Translations under genes and position numbers: made by a program
NCBI GenBank assembly: GCA_900546215.1
Contig: URCD01000022.1
Coordinates: 1 to 26,022, forward strand
Direction: 5' to 3'
DNA: 26,022 nucleotides
DNA from: an uncultured Eubacteriales bacterium
GTDB taxonomy: Bacteria; Bacillota; Clostridia; Lachnospirales; Anaerotignaceae
Notes under the pieces: model-generated
The model's input: the letters and a program-made list of their open reading frames with translations, nothing else
Told to the model about the DNA's origin: nothing
The model's database searches: none
Part shown: positions 1-7,751 of the stretch, piece after piece
Layout: each line of letters begins with the position of its first letter
How positions within the stretch are numbered: the first letter of the stretch is position 1

Positions 1-341
1 TGAAACACAAAGGTGACCCTCTGCTGCACCTTGACATACACGCCAGTGCCTTCCTTGGACTGGAGCCGGCTGGTTCCCTCGCACAGGTAACAGCCGCCGC
101 CCAGGCATCGGACCTCATACACTTCATCATACATATCGCAGGGTGACAGGTCCTCCCGGCCGGCCAGGAAACAGGCGGCCACCGCCTCTTTTCCCTCCGC
201 CTTCTGCAGTTCCCCTGCCCCAAGCCAGACAATATCATCTGCGAAGGTTGATATCAGAAATTCAACATCACATTCGCAGAAATACTTCCTTAATATTTTG
301 TCTGCCAGGGCCTCAACTTCTTTTAAAGTTCTTTCACCCAC
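1..341 (-). CDS. SnoaL/NTF2-like domain protein, N-terminal part (runs off window)
   Basis: I see an open minus-strand frame from a GTG at 341 (AGGTGG-GTG context, GGAGGT at 350-355, 8 bases upstream) to the window edge, 113 codons with no stop. No ATG is available near the start. The visible protein begins (M)GERTLKEVEALADKI and continues with FLISTFADDIVWLGAG, then a Cys-rich stretch (GGGCYLCEG). This pattern resembles the SnoaL-like N-terminal domain found in clostridial multidomain signalling proteins, where PAS, GGDEF or histidine kinase parts follow; that continuation is not visible here. Base composition is odd: 143 of the first 240 bases are G or C by hand count, against about 40% in the following genes. 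It could be a transferred gene or a contig-end artefact. The family call is moderate; the coding call is good. Confidence 0.6.
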   Translation of the reverse strand, partial: MGERTLKEVEALADKILRKYFCECDVEFLISTFADDIVWLGAGELQKAEGKEAVAACFLAGREDLSPCDMYDEVYEVRCLGGGCYLCEGTSRLQSKEGTGVYVKVQQRVTFVF

Positions 342-361
342 CTAAATATACCTCCAAGCTT

Positions 362-411
362 CTGCCTTTATACATTGCAACTACCATTAATAATATCATA
401 AATTAAGGCAG
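362..411. repeat. 7-bp inverted repeat at the GC boundary
   Basis: CTGCCTT (362-368) and AAGGCAG (405-411) are perfect reverse complements separated by 36 AT-rich bases. They lie between the stop of the small membrane gene and the ribosome site of the GC-rich gene. On the minus strand this could fold as a weak hairpin after the upstream operon, but there is no T run, so a terminator role is uncertain. Confidence 0.3.
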
Positions 412-651
412 TCACATAAACATTATTTTCCAGTATCCCATGCTTAAGCCTACAGTAGAAACGATATACAGTACAGACTCATTGTAATTCTTATTCTTAA
501 ATGAAAAAACGAAATTTATAATCCCAGTCACAGAAATTAAAATTAAGGCAATGAGGCTTGTAAACATTCCTGTCACAAAAAGATATTCATATATAGTCAA
601 AGCCGCTGCCGCAATATATACAGCTTTAAAAATTTTATTATATTTTTCCAT
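412..651 (-). CDS. Small integral membrane protein, hypothetical
   Basis: A 79-residue protein that I do not recognise. It has two to three hydrophobic segments: roughly residues 9-27 (KAVYIAAAALTIYEYLFV), 28-50 (SLIALILISVTGIINFVF) and a weaker one at 60-75. The loop after the second segment is basic (KNKNYN), suggesting it faces the cytoplasm. The ATG has a strong site, AGGAGG with 5 bases spacing, and starts 14 bases after the stop of tag, so it is the last visible gene of the rlmD-tag operon. Nothing in its sequence indicates a function. Confidence 0.65.
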   Translation of the reverse strand: MEKYNKIFKAVYIAAAALTIYEYLFVTGMFTSLIALILISVTGIINFVFSFKNKNYNESVLYIVSTVGLSMGYWKIMFM

Positions 652-665
652 CCAATCCTCCTAAA

Positions 666-1268
666 TCACGCTTCCTTATCCCTTCTTTTATGTACAACCG
701 GATAGCTATCTATAATGTCTTTATATCTAAAACATCCCTCAATATGGTCGTTAATTATCCCCGCTGCCTGAAGATGAGAGTATACTGTAACAGAGCCTAA
801 ATATTTAAATCCTCTCTTTTTTAAATCCTTGCTGATTATATCTGAAAGTCCGTTTCTAGACGGCGTATTTCCCTTTTGATGTCCTGTATATAAAATTATT
901 TTATTTTTTGAATAACCCCATATATAATCACTGAATGAACCGAATTCATCACGAATTTTCTGGAAGCAGCGTGCATTATTGACTACTGCCTCTATTTTTC
1001 TTCTTGATTTAATCATCCCATCAAACGCCATTATACGTTCTATATCACTCTCATCATATGACGCTATCTTCTCAAAGTCAAAATTGTGAAAACACTCTCG
1101 GAATATTTCACGTTTTTGTATCATCATATTCCAGTTAAGTCCGCACTGCATAACCTCCATCATCAAAAATTCAAACTGTTTTTGGTCGTCATACAGCGGC
1201 ACTCCCCATTCTTCGTCATGGTAACTTATCATTTTTTCGCTGCCTAGGCACCATTGGCATCGTTCCAT
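666..1268 (-). CDS. tag: DNA-3-methyladenine glycosylase I
   Basis: This 200-residue protein removes 3-methyladenine from alkylated DNA as the first step of base excision repair. The ATG at 1268 gives MERCQWC, the standard family start, with GGAGG 8 bases upstream; longer readings into the preceding gene lack support. Residues match the E. coli enzyme position by position: the zinc snap Cys4, His17, His175 (in NDHIEGC) and Cys179, the catalytic-pocket Glu38, and Trp46 in the GLNW motif. The C-terminal block LKKRGFKYLGS is also typical. Its start is 4 bases from the rlmD stop, and its ribosome site lies inside the last rlmD codons, so the two are co-transcribed and probably co-translated. Length is normal for the family. 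Confidence 0.95.
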   Translation of the reverse strand: MERCQWCLGSEKMISYHDEEWGVPLYDDQKQFEFLMMEVMQCGLNWNMMIQKREIFRECFHNFDFEKIASYDESDIERIMAFDGMIKSRRKIEAVVNNARCFQKIRDEFGSFSDYIWGYSKNKIILYTGHQKGNTPSRNGLSDIISKDLKKRGFKYLGSVTVYSHLQAAGIINDHIEGCFRYKDIIDSYPVVHKRRDKEA

Positions 1269-1272
1269 TGTC

Positions 1273-2637
1273 TTATCCTCCGTAATATTTAAGTAACGCA
1301 ACCGTTTCAACATTACCCGTTTGGCAAAATTGATCCTCCGGCTGCACTTTATCAGCTTTATAGCCATTTGTTGCAAACATGCTCAAGTCTCTTGCCATTG
1401 TAGCTGGATTACAGGATATATATACAATTCTATCTGGCTTCATACCGCATACAGCTTCAATAGCTGACGGCTCCAGACCTTTTCTCGGCGGGTCAAGGAA
1501 TATAACATCCGCTTTCCTGCCTTCCTTATACATTCTAGGCAAAACAATCTCAGCCTTTCCCACCTCAAAAACAGCGTTTTCTATCCCGTTTATCTCCGCG
1601 TTATGCCTCGCGTCGTTTACAGCCTGCTCAACTACTTCTATTCCGTATACGCTCTTAGCACTATGCGCAGCAAAAAGCGAAATTGTGCCTATTCCACAGT
1701 AGACGTCAATAATCGTTTCATTTCCACTTAGTCCTGCCAAATCAACTGCCATACTATACAGCTTTTCCGTTTGAATCGGATTTACCTGATAAAAGCTGAG
1801 CGGCGATATATCAAATAATACATCCCCTATTTTATCTCTGATTGTGTCTTTGCCCCAAAGTGTCTCACATTTATTTCCAAGTATTACATTCGTCTTTTCT
1901 TTATTTATGTTCATTACCACAGAAGTCAGCCCGTTTATGGTTTTCAGCCTGTTTATAAGCTCATCCTTGCGCGGTATTTTATTTCCGTTAACAACAATCG
2001 CAACCATAATCTCGCCTGTTGAAAATCCTGTTCTTGTCAGAATGTGTCTGATAAGCCCTTTATGCTTTACCTCATCATAAACAGGTATTTTAAACTCATC
2101 TATAAAGTCCTTGCATATTTTTAATACTCCGTCGGCATTTTCTCTTTGAATCATACAATGCTTTATATCCGTTATCCTATGGCTTCTTGGAGCATAAAAT
2201 CCCATTACTGCTCTGCCGTTTTTATCAATGCCAACTGGATACTGAGCCTTATTCCTATAATGCCAAGGCTCGTCCATTCCAATAGTCTCAAGCACCTCTA
2301 TCCCTGTCAGTCCGCCTATTCTTTCTATACAGTCTTTAACCTTTGTTCTCTTATACTCAAGCTGAGCCTTATAGGACATATGCTGAAGTGAGCAGCCCCC
2401 GCAGTTTTTATAATATGGGCATGGTGGCTTTCTTCTTTCCAGAGACTCTTCAATTAAATTTATCAGCTTACCGAAGCCGTAGTTTTTCTTAAGTTTAATT
2501 ATCAAAATTTCTGCCTTTTCTCCCGGAAGCATTCCGTCTACAAATACAGTAAACCCATCTATCTTTACAACGCCCTCACCCTCGGAGCCAAAGGCGGTAC
2601 AAACCGCAGTATATATTTTATTTTTTTCCAGTTCCAT
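1273..2637 (-). CDS. rlmD: 23S rRNA (uracil-C5)-methyltransferase, RlmD/TrmA family
   Basis: A 454-residue SAM-dependent RNA m5U methyltransferase. Order of parts: N-terminal TRAM-like RNA-binding domain (about 1-60), Fe-S cysteines in CPYYKNCGGC with a fourth in DIKHCMI, the FYQVNPIQ motif, the SAM loop DVYCGIGTISLF, FLDPPRKGL, the nucleophile Cys409 in YISCNPATMARDL, and the catalytic-base Glu444 in NVETVALL. I chose the ATG at 2637 (gaggtg site just upstream) over the TTG four codons earlier. Firmicute members of this family often carry the RumA/RlmCD label and may modify one or two 23S uridines; the exact target is inferred. It is first in the operon with tag, behind a good promoter at 2669-2697. 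Confidence 0.92.
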   Translation of the reverse strand: MELEKNKIYTAVCTAFGSEGEGVVKIDGFTVFVDGMLPGEKAEILIIKLKKNYGFGKLINLIEESLERRKPPCPYYKNCGGCSLQHMSYKAQLEYKRTKVKDCIERIGGLTGIEVLETIGMDEPWHYRNKAQYPVGIDKNGRAVMGFYAPRSHRITDIKHCMIQRENADGVLKICKDFIDEFKIPVYDEVKHKGLIRHILTRTGFSTGEIMVAIVVNGNKIPRKDELINRLKTINGLTSVVMNINKEKTNVILGNKCETLWGKDTIRDKIGDVLFDISPLSFYQVNPIQTEKLYSMAVDLAGLSGNETIIDVYCGIGTISLFAAHSAKSVYGIEVVEQAVNDARHNAEINGIENAVFEVGKAEIVLPRMYKEGRKADVIFLDPPRKGLEPSAIEAVCGMKPDRIVYISCNPATMARDLSMFATNGYKADKVQPEDQFCQTGNVETVALLKYYGG

Positions 2638-2668
2638 TTCACACCTCAACTATATTAATCTTTTTATA

Positions 2669-2697
2669 AGTATACCACAGAAATTACTTAAACAAAA
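2669..2697 (-). promoter_or_regulatory. Sigma-A-type promoter for rlmD-tag
   Basis: Minus-strand TTTTGT (2692-2697), 17-base spacer, TATACT (2669-2674) preceded by TGG (extended -10). It sits about 30 bases upstream of the rlmD start codon. Confidence 0.65.
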
Positions 2698-2749
2698 AGT
2701 TTTCCTCAGCCCAAATATATGTTATTCTTATTAAAAAGGAGGTTAAGCT

Positions 2750-3076
2750 ATGGCAACAGATGCAAAGTATATGGAATTTGTAGCAGGGCAGCTTTCAATG
2801 GCCGGTAATATAACTTACAGAAAGATGTTTGGCGAATATGGTGTATACTGCGACGGAATATTTTTCGGAACTGTCGAAAACAACCAGTTTTATATAAAAA
2901 TCACCTCAGGAGGGCAAAAATTTATGCCCGACGCCGTTATTGACTCTCCTCATGAAGGCGCAAGATACTTTCTTATAGAAGAGCTGGATGACAAAGAATT
3001 TTTAAAAAATATAGTTCAGATAACCTGTTCTGAACTACCGCCGCCAAAACCTAAAAAACGAAAAAAAGCAGAGTGA
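2750..3076 (+). CDS. TfoX/Sxy N-terminal domain protein
   Basis: A 108-residue protein consisting of one TfoX_N-type domain: the motif RKMFGEYGVYCDGIFFG at about residues 24-40, then FYIKITSGG, then an acidic middle and a basic tail (PPPKPKKRKK). In gamma-proteobacteria TfoX/Sxy assists CRP-dependent competence gene expression; Firmicute stand-alone domains have no established job, so the annotation stops at the domain. The ATG has an AAGGAGG site 7 bases upstream. It is monocistronic, divergent from rlmD, and its stop codon lies inside the terminator stem at 3064-3098. Confidence 0.85.
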   Translation: MATDAKYMEFVAGQLSMAGNITYRKMFGEYGVYCDGIFFGTVENNQFYIKITSGGQKFMPDAVIDSPHEGARYFLIEELDDKEFLKNIVQITCSELPPPKPKKRKKAE

Positions 3077-3098
3077 TCAGACTAATCACTCTGCTTTT
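3064..3098. terminator. Bidirectional intrinsic terminator
   Basis: Perfect 14-bp stem (AAAAGCAGAGTGAT at 3064-3077, ATCACTCTGCTTTT at 3085-3098) with a 7-base loop. On the minus strand the stem runs into seven T (complement of 3061-3067), so it ends the seven-gene minus operon. On the plus strand it ends the TfoX-like gene. Confidence 0.88.
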
Positions 3099-3101
3099 AT
3101 A

Positions 3102-3653
3102 TCATTCATTATTATAACTGTATTCACAAACCGTTTGGTCGCATACACAGCTTCGGCAATTTGCAAAGCTTGGGTTAGCTTTCTCTTCACCTGTAATCAG
3201 CATTTGTCTCATTCTCTCCGCTGTCTCTTGGACATTTCTGCGCAAGAAATGGGTATTCCTCACCACAAAGTACTTATTTTTATATGATATTATTGCTTTT
3301 TTAGGAGCTTTAATGTATATATCCTCCACAATAAGCATATATGCCCCCACTTGAAGCAAGTCCCCATTATGCGGCCAGTCAGTTTGTCCGCTCTTAATCT
3401 CCACCGGAAGCAAGTCTCCGGTAATTCTGTGCCTGTATATTAAATCCGGCTTACCCTGAATGTCATATTTTTCTGAATAAAGAATCTTGCCATAGGTTAC
3501 ATCCTCCCTCTTGTTTTCCGTATACATATCTGTATAGACTAACTTCCATAACAGAAAACGGGGCATTTTCTTAATTTCACGTATACCTGTTCTGCCAAAC
3601 AGCCCCATAAATACAGTGAGGAGAATTACCGCACCCACAAGTATGTATGTCAC
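3102..3653 (-). CDS. Split Cas4-like PD-(D/E)XK nuclease, C-terminal (catalytic core) chain
   Basis: A 183-residue protein with a GTG start whose GTGA overlaps the stop of the preceding gene. One N-terminal membrane helix (about 3-19) is followed by a basic stretch, so the rest should be cytoplasmic. The RecB/Cas4-type nuclease core is plain: Asp70 in GKPDLIY, Glu85-x-Lys87 in PVEIKSG, and the QxxxY motif Gln101-Tyr105 (LLQVGAY). The C-terminus carries Cys166, Cys169, Cys171 and Cys176, matching the three-cysteine C-terminal half of the Cas4/AddB [4Fe-4S] site. What it lacks is the N-terminal Cys and the metal-binding His of the fold; both are present in the upstream partner (3650-3946). No cas genes or repeats are nearby, so a CRISPR role is not indicated. 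The annotation as half of a two-chain nuclease is inference from motifs. Confidence 0.78.
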   Translation of the reverse strand: MTYILVGAVILLTVFMGLFGRTGIREIKKMPRFLLWKLVYTDMYTENKREDVTYGKILYSEKYDIQGKPDLIYRHRITGDLLPVEIKSGQTDWPHNGDLLQVGAYMLIVEDIYIKAPKKAIISYKNKYFVVRNTHFLRRNVQETAERMRQMLITGEEKANPSFANCRSCVCDQTVCEYSYNNE

Positions 3654-3946
3654 AGCATAACACCGCCCTTCAGAAGGAAGTACAGAACCGCTGCTGCAAT
3701 TATAAGTACAGCAAAGGCAATAACGCGTCGGCGCCTTCCATAGAATACATATATATCGTTATGGTATCTAACGCCCAGTTCCAATCGCTCCTTGCGCTTA
3801 TCCTCCAGGCCGAGCCTTTCATTACGTTCCTTTTCAAGCCTTCTCAATTCGTTTCTGCCATAAAGCCTTTCATAATACCATTGGTATGGGCAGTAATCGA
3901 ACTTGCTCAGTTCCGTGGCAGCTATTGTATGCCTGTCCTTGTCCAT
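3650..3946 (-). CDS. Split Cas4-like nuclease, N-terminal chain with Fe-S Cys and membrane anchor
   Basis: A 98-residue protein. Residues 9-30 (AATELSKFDYCPYQWYY then ERLYG) match the N-terminal motif of Cas4/RecB-type Fe-S nucleases, with Cys19 as the expected first cluster ligand. His62 in GVRYHND fits the early His metal ligand of this fold. A highly charged helix lies between (about 31-57). A C-terminal membrane helix follows RRRR (about 75-92), so the soluble part should face the cytoplasm. Its start overlaps the yhaM stop by one base (TAATG), and its TGA overlaps the GTG of the catalytic chain by four, so translation of all three is coupled. Seen alone it has no catalytic D/ExK. A broken single gene is possible, but the two clean overlapping frames argue for a real two-gene arrangement. 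Confidence 0.75.
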   Translation of the reverse strand: MDKDRHTIAATELSKFDYCPYQWYYERLYGRNELRRLEKERNERLGLEDKRKERLELGVRYHNDIYVFYGRRRRVIAFAVLIIAAAVLYFLLKGGVML

Positions 3947-4887
3947 TAGTATTCTGTTTTCCTTATATTTCTAGCAAGCATTTTTTGATATCCAGCCCAA
4001 GGCCCGGAAGTGGAGTCGGCACTTATAAATTCTTCAAATACTTTGCTTTTTGCGTCCATGTCGTCTGCACAGTGAAGGATGTGAGCCTCCAAAGTCTTTG
4101 GAAGAACTGGAGAGCCATAATCGAACTCGCCATGATGCGCAAGTATGCAGTGCTTAATTATTGTTTTAAGCCTGTCTGGAAAACCCTCAATTCCGGAGGC
4201 CGTCTTTTCAACCAGCTCAGCGCCAATATATATATGCCCTAAAAGCTGCCCGTCATCTGTATAATCATTTAATGGAAAATCTGAAAGCTCCCACAGCTTG
4301 CCGACATCATGCAGCATAGCAGACGCAACAAGGACATCCCTGTCAACAAACTTATATTTATCAGCCATAAAATCACAAATTTGAGTTACGGACAGGGAAT
4401 GCTCCAAAAGTCCTCCCAAATATCCATGATGTACACTTTTCGCAGCTGAATGCATAGGGAACTCCTTGACCACAAAGCTGTTTTTAAGAATAATTTTATT
4501 TAAAAGCTCTTTAATATGCGGATTTTTAACAGTTTCAATATATCCGGTAAATTCACCCCACATATTTTTAATATCCTTTTCTGTCGATGGGATATAATCT
4601 TTAGGGTCATATTCACCTTCCTTGCTTTTTCTTATTCTTTTGACATTAAGCTGTATCTCATTGTTAAATATCTGCGCCGAAGCGTCAATTTTAATCATAT
4701 CATTTTCAGCGAACGACTGAATTTCATTGCCCAAATTCCAGACCTTGGCGTCAACGGTTCCAGTTTTGTCTGCAAGCTTCAATGACAGATAGCTTTTATC
4801 ATTTTTTGATTTAAAGGTCTGTCTGCTTTTGCATAAATAATGCTCGACTATCTGCTCGCCTTCTCTGATTTCGTTTATATATTTCAT
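3946..4887 (-). CDS. yhaM: YhaM-like 3'-5' exoribonuclease (OB fold plus HD domain)
   Basis: A 313-residue protein of normal YhaM length. The N-terminal OB-fold (about 10-95; LSLKLADKTGTVDAKVWN) binds nucleic acid. The HD phosphohydrolase domain holds HGYLGGLLEHSLSV, the metal pair His193-Asp194 in MLHDVGKLWEL, AHHGEFDYG, and the last Asp in CADDMDAK. B. subtilis YhaM is a Mn-dependent 3'-5' exonuclease acting on RNA and also ssDNA. I use the ATG at 4887 (AAGGAGG, 5-6 bases spacing); the longer frame overlaps the kinase gene without a ribosome site. It starts 10 bases after the kinase stop and shares one base with the next gene, the N-terminal half of a Cas4-like nuclease, giving a nuclease-nuclease gene set. 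Confidence 0.9.
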   Translation of the reverse strand: MKYINEIREGEQIVEHYLCKSRQTFKSKNDKSYLSLKLADKTGTVDAKVWNLGNEIQSFAENDMIKIDASAQIFNNEIQLNVKRIRKSKEGEYDPKDYIPSTEKDIKNMWGEFTGYIETVKNPHIKELLNKIILKNSFVVKEFPMHSAAKSVHHGYLGGLLEHSLSVTQICDFMADKYKFVDRDVLVASAMLHDVGKLWELSDFPLNDYTDDGQLLGHIYIGAELVEKTASGIEGFPDRLKTIIKHCILAHHGEFDYGSPVLPKTLEAHILHCADDMDAKSKVFEEFISADSTSGPWAGYQKMLARNIRKTEY

Positions 4888-4897
4888 CTTTGCCTCC

Positions 4898-6337
4898 TTA
4901 TTCCTGAGCCAGCTTGAGACTGAACTCAAATCTTGCACCGCCCATTTCTGACTCCTTACATACTATAAGCTCTTTATGAGCGTTTATAATCTCTTTTACC
5001 GCGCACAGTCCCAAGCCGCTTCCTGTTTTATCTAAGCCTCTTGAGCTGTCAGATTTATAAAACGCGCCGAATATATGTCTTCTCTCGTTTTCAGGTATTC
5101 CCACTCCATTATCACTTACAGAAACATAAACCTTCCCTTCATTTTTGGGAAGAGTCGTTTCTATCTCAATCAGTCCGCCTTCAGGAGTAAATTTTACCGC
5201 ATTATCCACAAGATTATGGATTACCCTGTGAATCTCTTTACTGTCAGCGTTCACAATAGTTTCCTTATCAGCAAGGACAAGCCGGCAAGAAAGCTTCTTT
5301 TCTCTAAATCTATGTTCAAATATATCTAGCACGTCTCTTATCAGTTCGTTTAAGTCAAAATTTGTCAAATCCAGCTCAAGAATATTTTCCTGAGTTCTTC
5401 CCATATCTACAATATTATTGGTAAGCATAGAAAGCCTTTGTGTTTCCTCAAGAATTATATCCAGATAATAATTATATTTTTCCTCAGGTATAACTCCATC
5501 CTGCATAGCATGAATAAAGCCCTGTATACTTGTAAGCGGAGAACGCAGGTCATGGGCTATACTTGCCACAAAAAGCCTTCTGTCCTGATTCCTTTTATCA
5601 AGACTTTCCGCCATATAGTTAAAGCTCTCTCCAAGCTGGCCTATTTCGTCGCTTGATTTAACCTCGATACGCCTGTCAAAATTTCCGTCGGCTATTATCT
5701 GTGCGGCTTTGTTCATCTCAAGAAGCGGCTTTGTCATTTTTCTTGAGAATGAATAAATCATAACAATCACCAAAATCAGCGCCACAAGCCCTGACAGGAA
5801 CAATATCTCAAGAACGCCCGAAATTGTCTGCTGAATTTCAGGTATTGGCGAACAGAGGAATATTCCTCCGTAGGTTATTCCATTAGACATTATAGGATAA
5901 CCAACAGTAATCATATTTTCGGAAAACATTCCGCCTACCTTTCCTCTGACAGTTACAATATTTCCATTGAGCACACCGTTTATAGTGTCATTTGTTATTG
6001 ACTGTCCAATCCATTCGCGGTTAATGGACGACGAAACAGCAGATACTCTTCCAAAGCTGTCAAGAAAAAACACGCTGGTGCTGGTATAGTCCTCAAGTAT
6101 CTCCATTTTATTTTCCAGCTCAGTAACGTCTATTACCCCGCTTGACATCGCCTTTCCGTACTGTCTTGCAATAGAGCGCGCCTGTTCCTTCATCTGGGTC
6201 TGCTTCTGCTCATAATAATAATCTGTGCAGAAATAGTATACAGACGCTCCCATAATACTAAATGCAAATAGGAATATAAGTATGTAAGCGGCTGTCTGCT
6301 TAAAAAACAGAGAACTCTTTTTTGCCATAAACATCAT
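4898..6337 (-). CDS. Membrane sensor histidine kinase (HAMP-HisKA-HATPase)
   Basis: A 479-residue sensor kinase. Membrane helices at about 13-33 and 172-195 flank an extracytoplasmic sensor of about 135 residues, which resembles small double-Cache/PAS-like sensors (SVFFLDSFGRVSAVS, MITVGYPIMSNG). A HAMP domain follows (about 196-250). The phospho-acceptor is His262 in SIAHDLRSPLTS. The ATP domain shows the N box NLVDNAVKFT, G1 DNGVGIP and G2 TGSGLGL. The start ATG overlaps the regulator stop by four bases (ATGA), so kinase and regulator are coupled partners. A second in-frame Met lies three codons in, so the exact start is uncertain. The signal it senses is unknown. Confidence 0.93.
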   Translation of the reverse strand: MMFMAKKSSLFFKQTAAYILIFLFAFSIMGASVYYFCTDYYYEQKQTQMKEQARSIARQYGKAMSSGVIDVTELENKMEILEDYTSTSVFFLDSFGRVSAVSSSINREWIGQSITNDTINGVLNGNIVTVRGKVGGMFSENMITVGYPIMSNGITYGGIFLCSPIPEIQQTISGVLEILFLSGLVALILVIVMIYSFSRKMTKPLLEMNKAAQIIADGNFDRRIEVKSSDEIGQLGESFNYMAESLDKRNQDRRLFVASIAHDLRSPLTSIQGFIHAMQDGVIPEEKYNYYLDIILEETQRLSMLTNNIVDMGRTQENILELDLTNFDLNELIRDVLDIFEHRFREKKLSCRLVLADKETIVNADSKEIHRVIHNLVDNAVKFTPEGGLIEIETTLPKNEGKVYVSVSDNGVGIPENERRHIFGAFYKSDSSRGLDKTGSGLGLCAVKEIINAHKELIVCKESEMGGARFEFSLKLAQE

Positions 6338-7023
6338 CTCGTTTCAAATTTATAGCCTACACCGTGAACCGTTTTAATACTCCAGCTTTCATCCTCACGG
6401 TTAAGCTTTTCACGTATCCTCTTTATATGCACATCCACTGTTCTTGAATCGCCGACGTATTCATATCCCCATATCTTATCTAAAAGCTGCTCTCTTGTAA
6501 AAACCTGATTTTTATTCTCCGCAAGAAAATACAGCAGTTCAAGCTCCTTTGGCGGAAACGACAGGCTTTCGCCATGATATATTACTGTATAATCGTTAAG
6601 GCTTATTTTGAGGTTATCAAAAAATACGGTCTTGTCGTCATTTTTTTCTTCCTTTTTTTCATACCGCCTTAAAACCGCCTTTACTCTGGCTACCATTTCC
6701 TTAGGCTCAAAAGGCTTTACTATATAATCATCCGCACCCATCTCAAGGCCCAGCACCTTATCAAATGTATCGCTTCTGGCTGTAAGCATAATTATGGGAG
6801 TGTCGCTTTTTTTTCTTATTTCAGTACAAATCTGGTAGCCGTCCATACCGGGAAGCATTAAATCAAGCATTATAAGCTCAGGCTTAAATGCGTAAAACTC
6901 ATCCATCGCCCTTCTCCCGTCATAAACTTCTTTAGTCTCATAGCCCTCTTTCATAAGATATAGAGAAATCAGCTCTGCTATATGTTTTTCATCATCAACT
7001 ATCAGTATCCTCGTTTTTTCCAA
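6334..7023 (-). CDS. OmpR/PhoB-family response regulator
   Basis: A 229-residue two-domain regulator. The receiver (1-120) has Asp10-Asp11, the phospho-acceptor Asp54 (IMLDLMLPG), a switch Thr in IIMLTA, and Lys in VKPFEP. A winged-helix DNA-binding domain (about 130-229) ends with the recognition block SRTVDVHIKRIREKL and the wing GVGYKFE. The start is TTG at 7023 with AAAGGAGG upstream, inside the last codons of plsC (29-base overlap), since no ATG or GTG fits. It is the partner of the kinase that follows. I see no matched direct repeats at the operon promoter that would show self-control. Confidence 0.93.
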   Translation of the reverse strand: MEKTRILIVDDEKHIAELISLYLMKEGYETKEVYDGRRAMDEFYAFKPELIMLDLMLPGMDGYQICTEIRKKSDTPIIMLTARSDTFDKVLGLEMGADDYIVKPFEPKEMVARVKAVLRRYEKKEEKNDDKTVFFDNLKISLNDYTVIYHGESLSFPPKELELLYFLAENKNQVFTREQLLDKIWGYEYVGDSRTVDVHIKRIREKLNREDESWSIKTVHGVGYKFETR

Positions 7024-7750
7024 AACGATATTCCTCCTTTAAAGCGCTTCCTATGATATCCTGTACCCTACGGGCGAGTCCATTCTGTTCTTCTTTGGAC
7101 ATCCCCTTAGTTTCTATTACAGGATGATAGGTCAAATTTATTGTGTCATTCTTAATCCAGAAATGATTATCCTCAAGTACTCTGTGTGTTCCGTCGATTG
7201 TCAGGGGAAGTATAGGGGCTCCGCTTTTTGTTGCCAGCTTAAATGAGCCTCCCTTAAATTCCAGCATAGGTCCGTCGGTTCTGGTTCCTTCAGGAAATAT
7301 GCATATGTTGTCCCCTTCCTTTACTTTCTTAATTCCGTCCAACAGCGCCTGCATTGACTTTCTCATATCGCTTCTGTCCATAAAAACACATCCGATAGAG
7401 AGCATCCACTTTTTAAGAACAGGAACCTTTTCAAGCTCGGCCTTGGCGATAAATCCAACCGGGCGGTCCAGTGTAGACATTATGGCGAAAATATCCACCA
7501 TGCTTTGATGATTTGCTATTAAAACAAAATTTCTGTCCTTTGGAATATTTTCCTGACCTGAAACTATTACTCTGGCACCTGTCCTTTTAAGAGTTTTTTT
7601 AACGACCTTCGCAGCGATAAGGGCAGCATAGCCGTCCCCTGCCGCCGTTCCCTTCTCCTCCCTTATTTTATCAGACTTAAACGCATGGTGAAAATTTGCC
7701 AAAACTCCCAATACAAGTGTTAAATAGCTGCTTATCGTTCTGAAAAACAT
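6995..7750 (-). CDS. plsC: 1-acyl-sn-glycerol-3-phosphate acyltransferase
   Basis: A 251-residue acyltransferase that would convert lysophosphatidic acid to phosphatidic acid in membrane lipid synthesis. The catalytic motif NHQSMVD (His81, Asp86), the GCVFMDR block and the FPEGTRT substrate motif are in order. A hydrophobic N-terminus (about 5-20) fits membrane association. The ATG at 7750 has GGAGG 6 bases upstream, built from the last codons of the MATE gene, which stops one base before. The gene overlaps the response regulator by 29 bases. Length is usual for the family. Confidence 0.93.
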   Translation of the reverse strand: MFFRTISSYLTLVLGVLANFHHAFKSDKIREEKGTAAGDGYAALIAAKVVKKTLKRTGARVIVSGQENIPKDRNFVLIANHQSMVDIFAIMSTLDRPVGFIAKAELEKVPVLKKWMLSIGCVFMDRSDMRKSMQALLDGIKKVKEGDNICIFPEGTRTDGPMLEFKGGSFKLATKSGAPILPLTIDGTHRVLEDNHFWIKNDTINLTYHPVIETKGMSKEEQNGLARRVQDIIGSALKEEYRFGKNEDTDS

Positions 7751-7751
7751 T

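Noticed and set aside
143..406. 87-codon plus-strand frame
   Set aside because: It is proline-rich and low-complexity, lacks a ribosome site, and lies opposite the supported GTG-started gene at 1-341 and its leader.
3102..3946. CRISPR-Cas locus because of the Cas4-like proteins
   Set aside because: I see no repeat-spacer array and no other cas gene in the window; Cas4-like nucleases also occur outside CRISPR.
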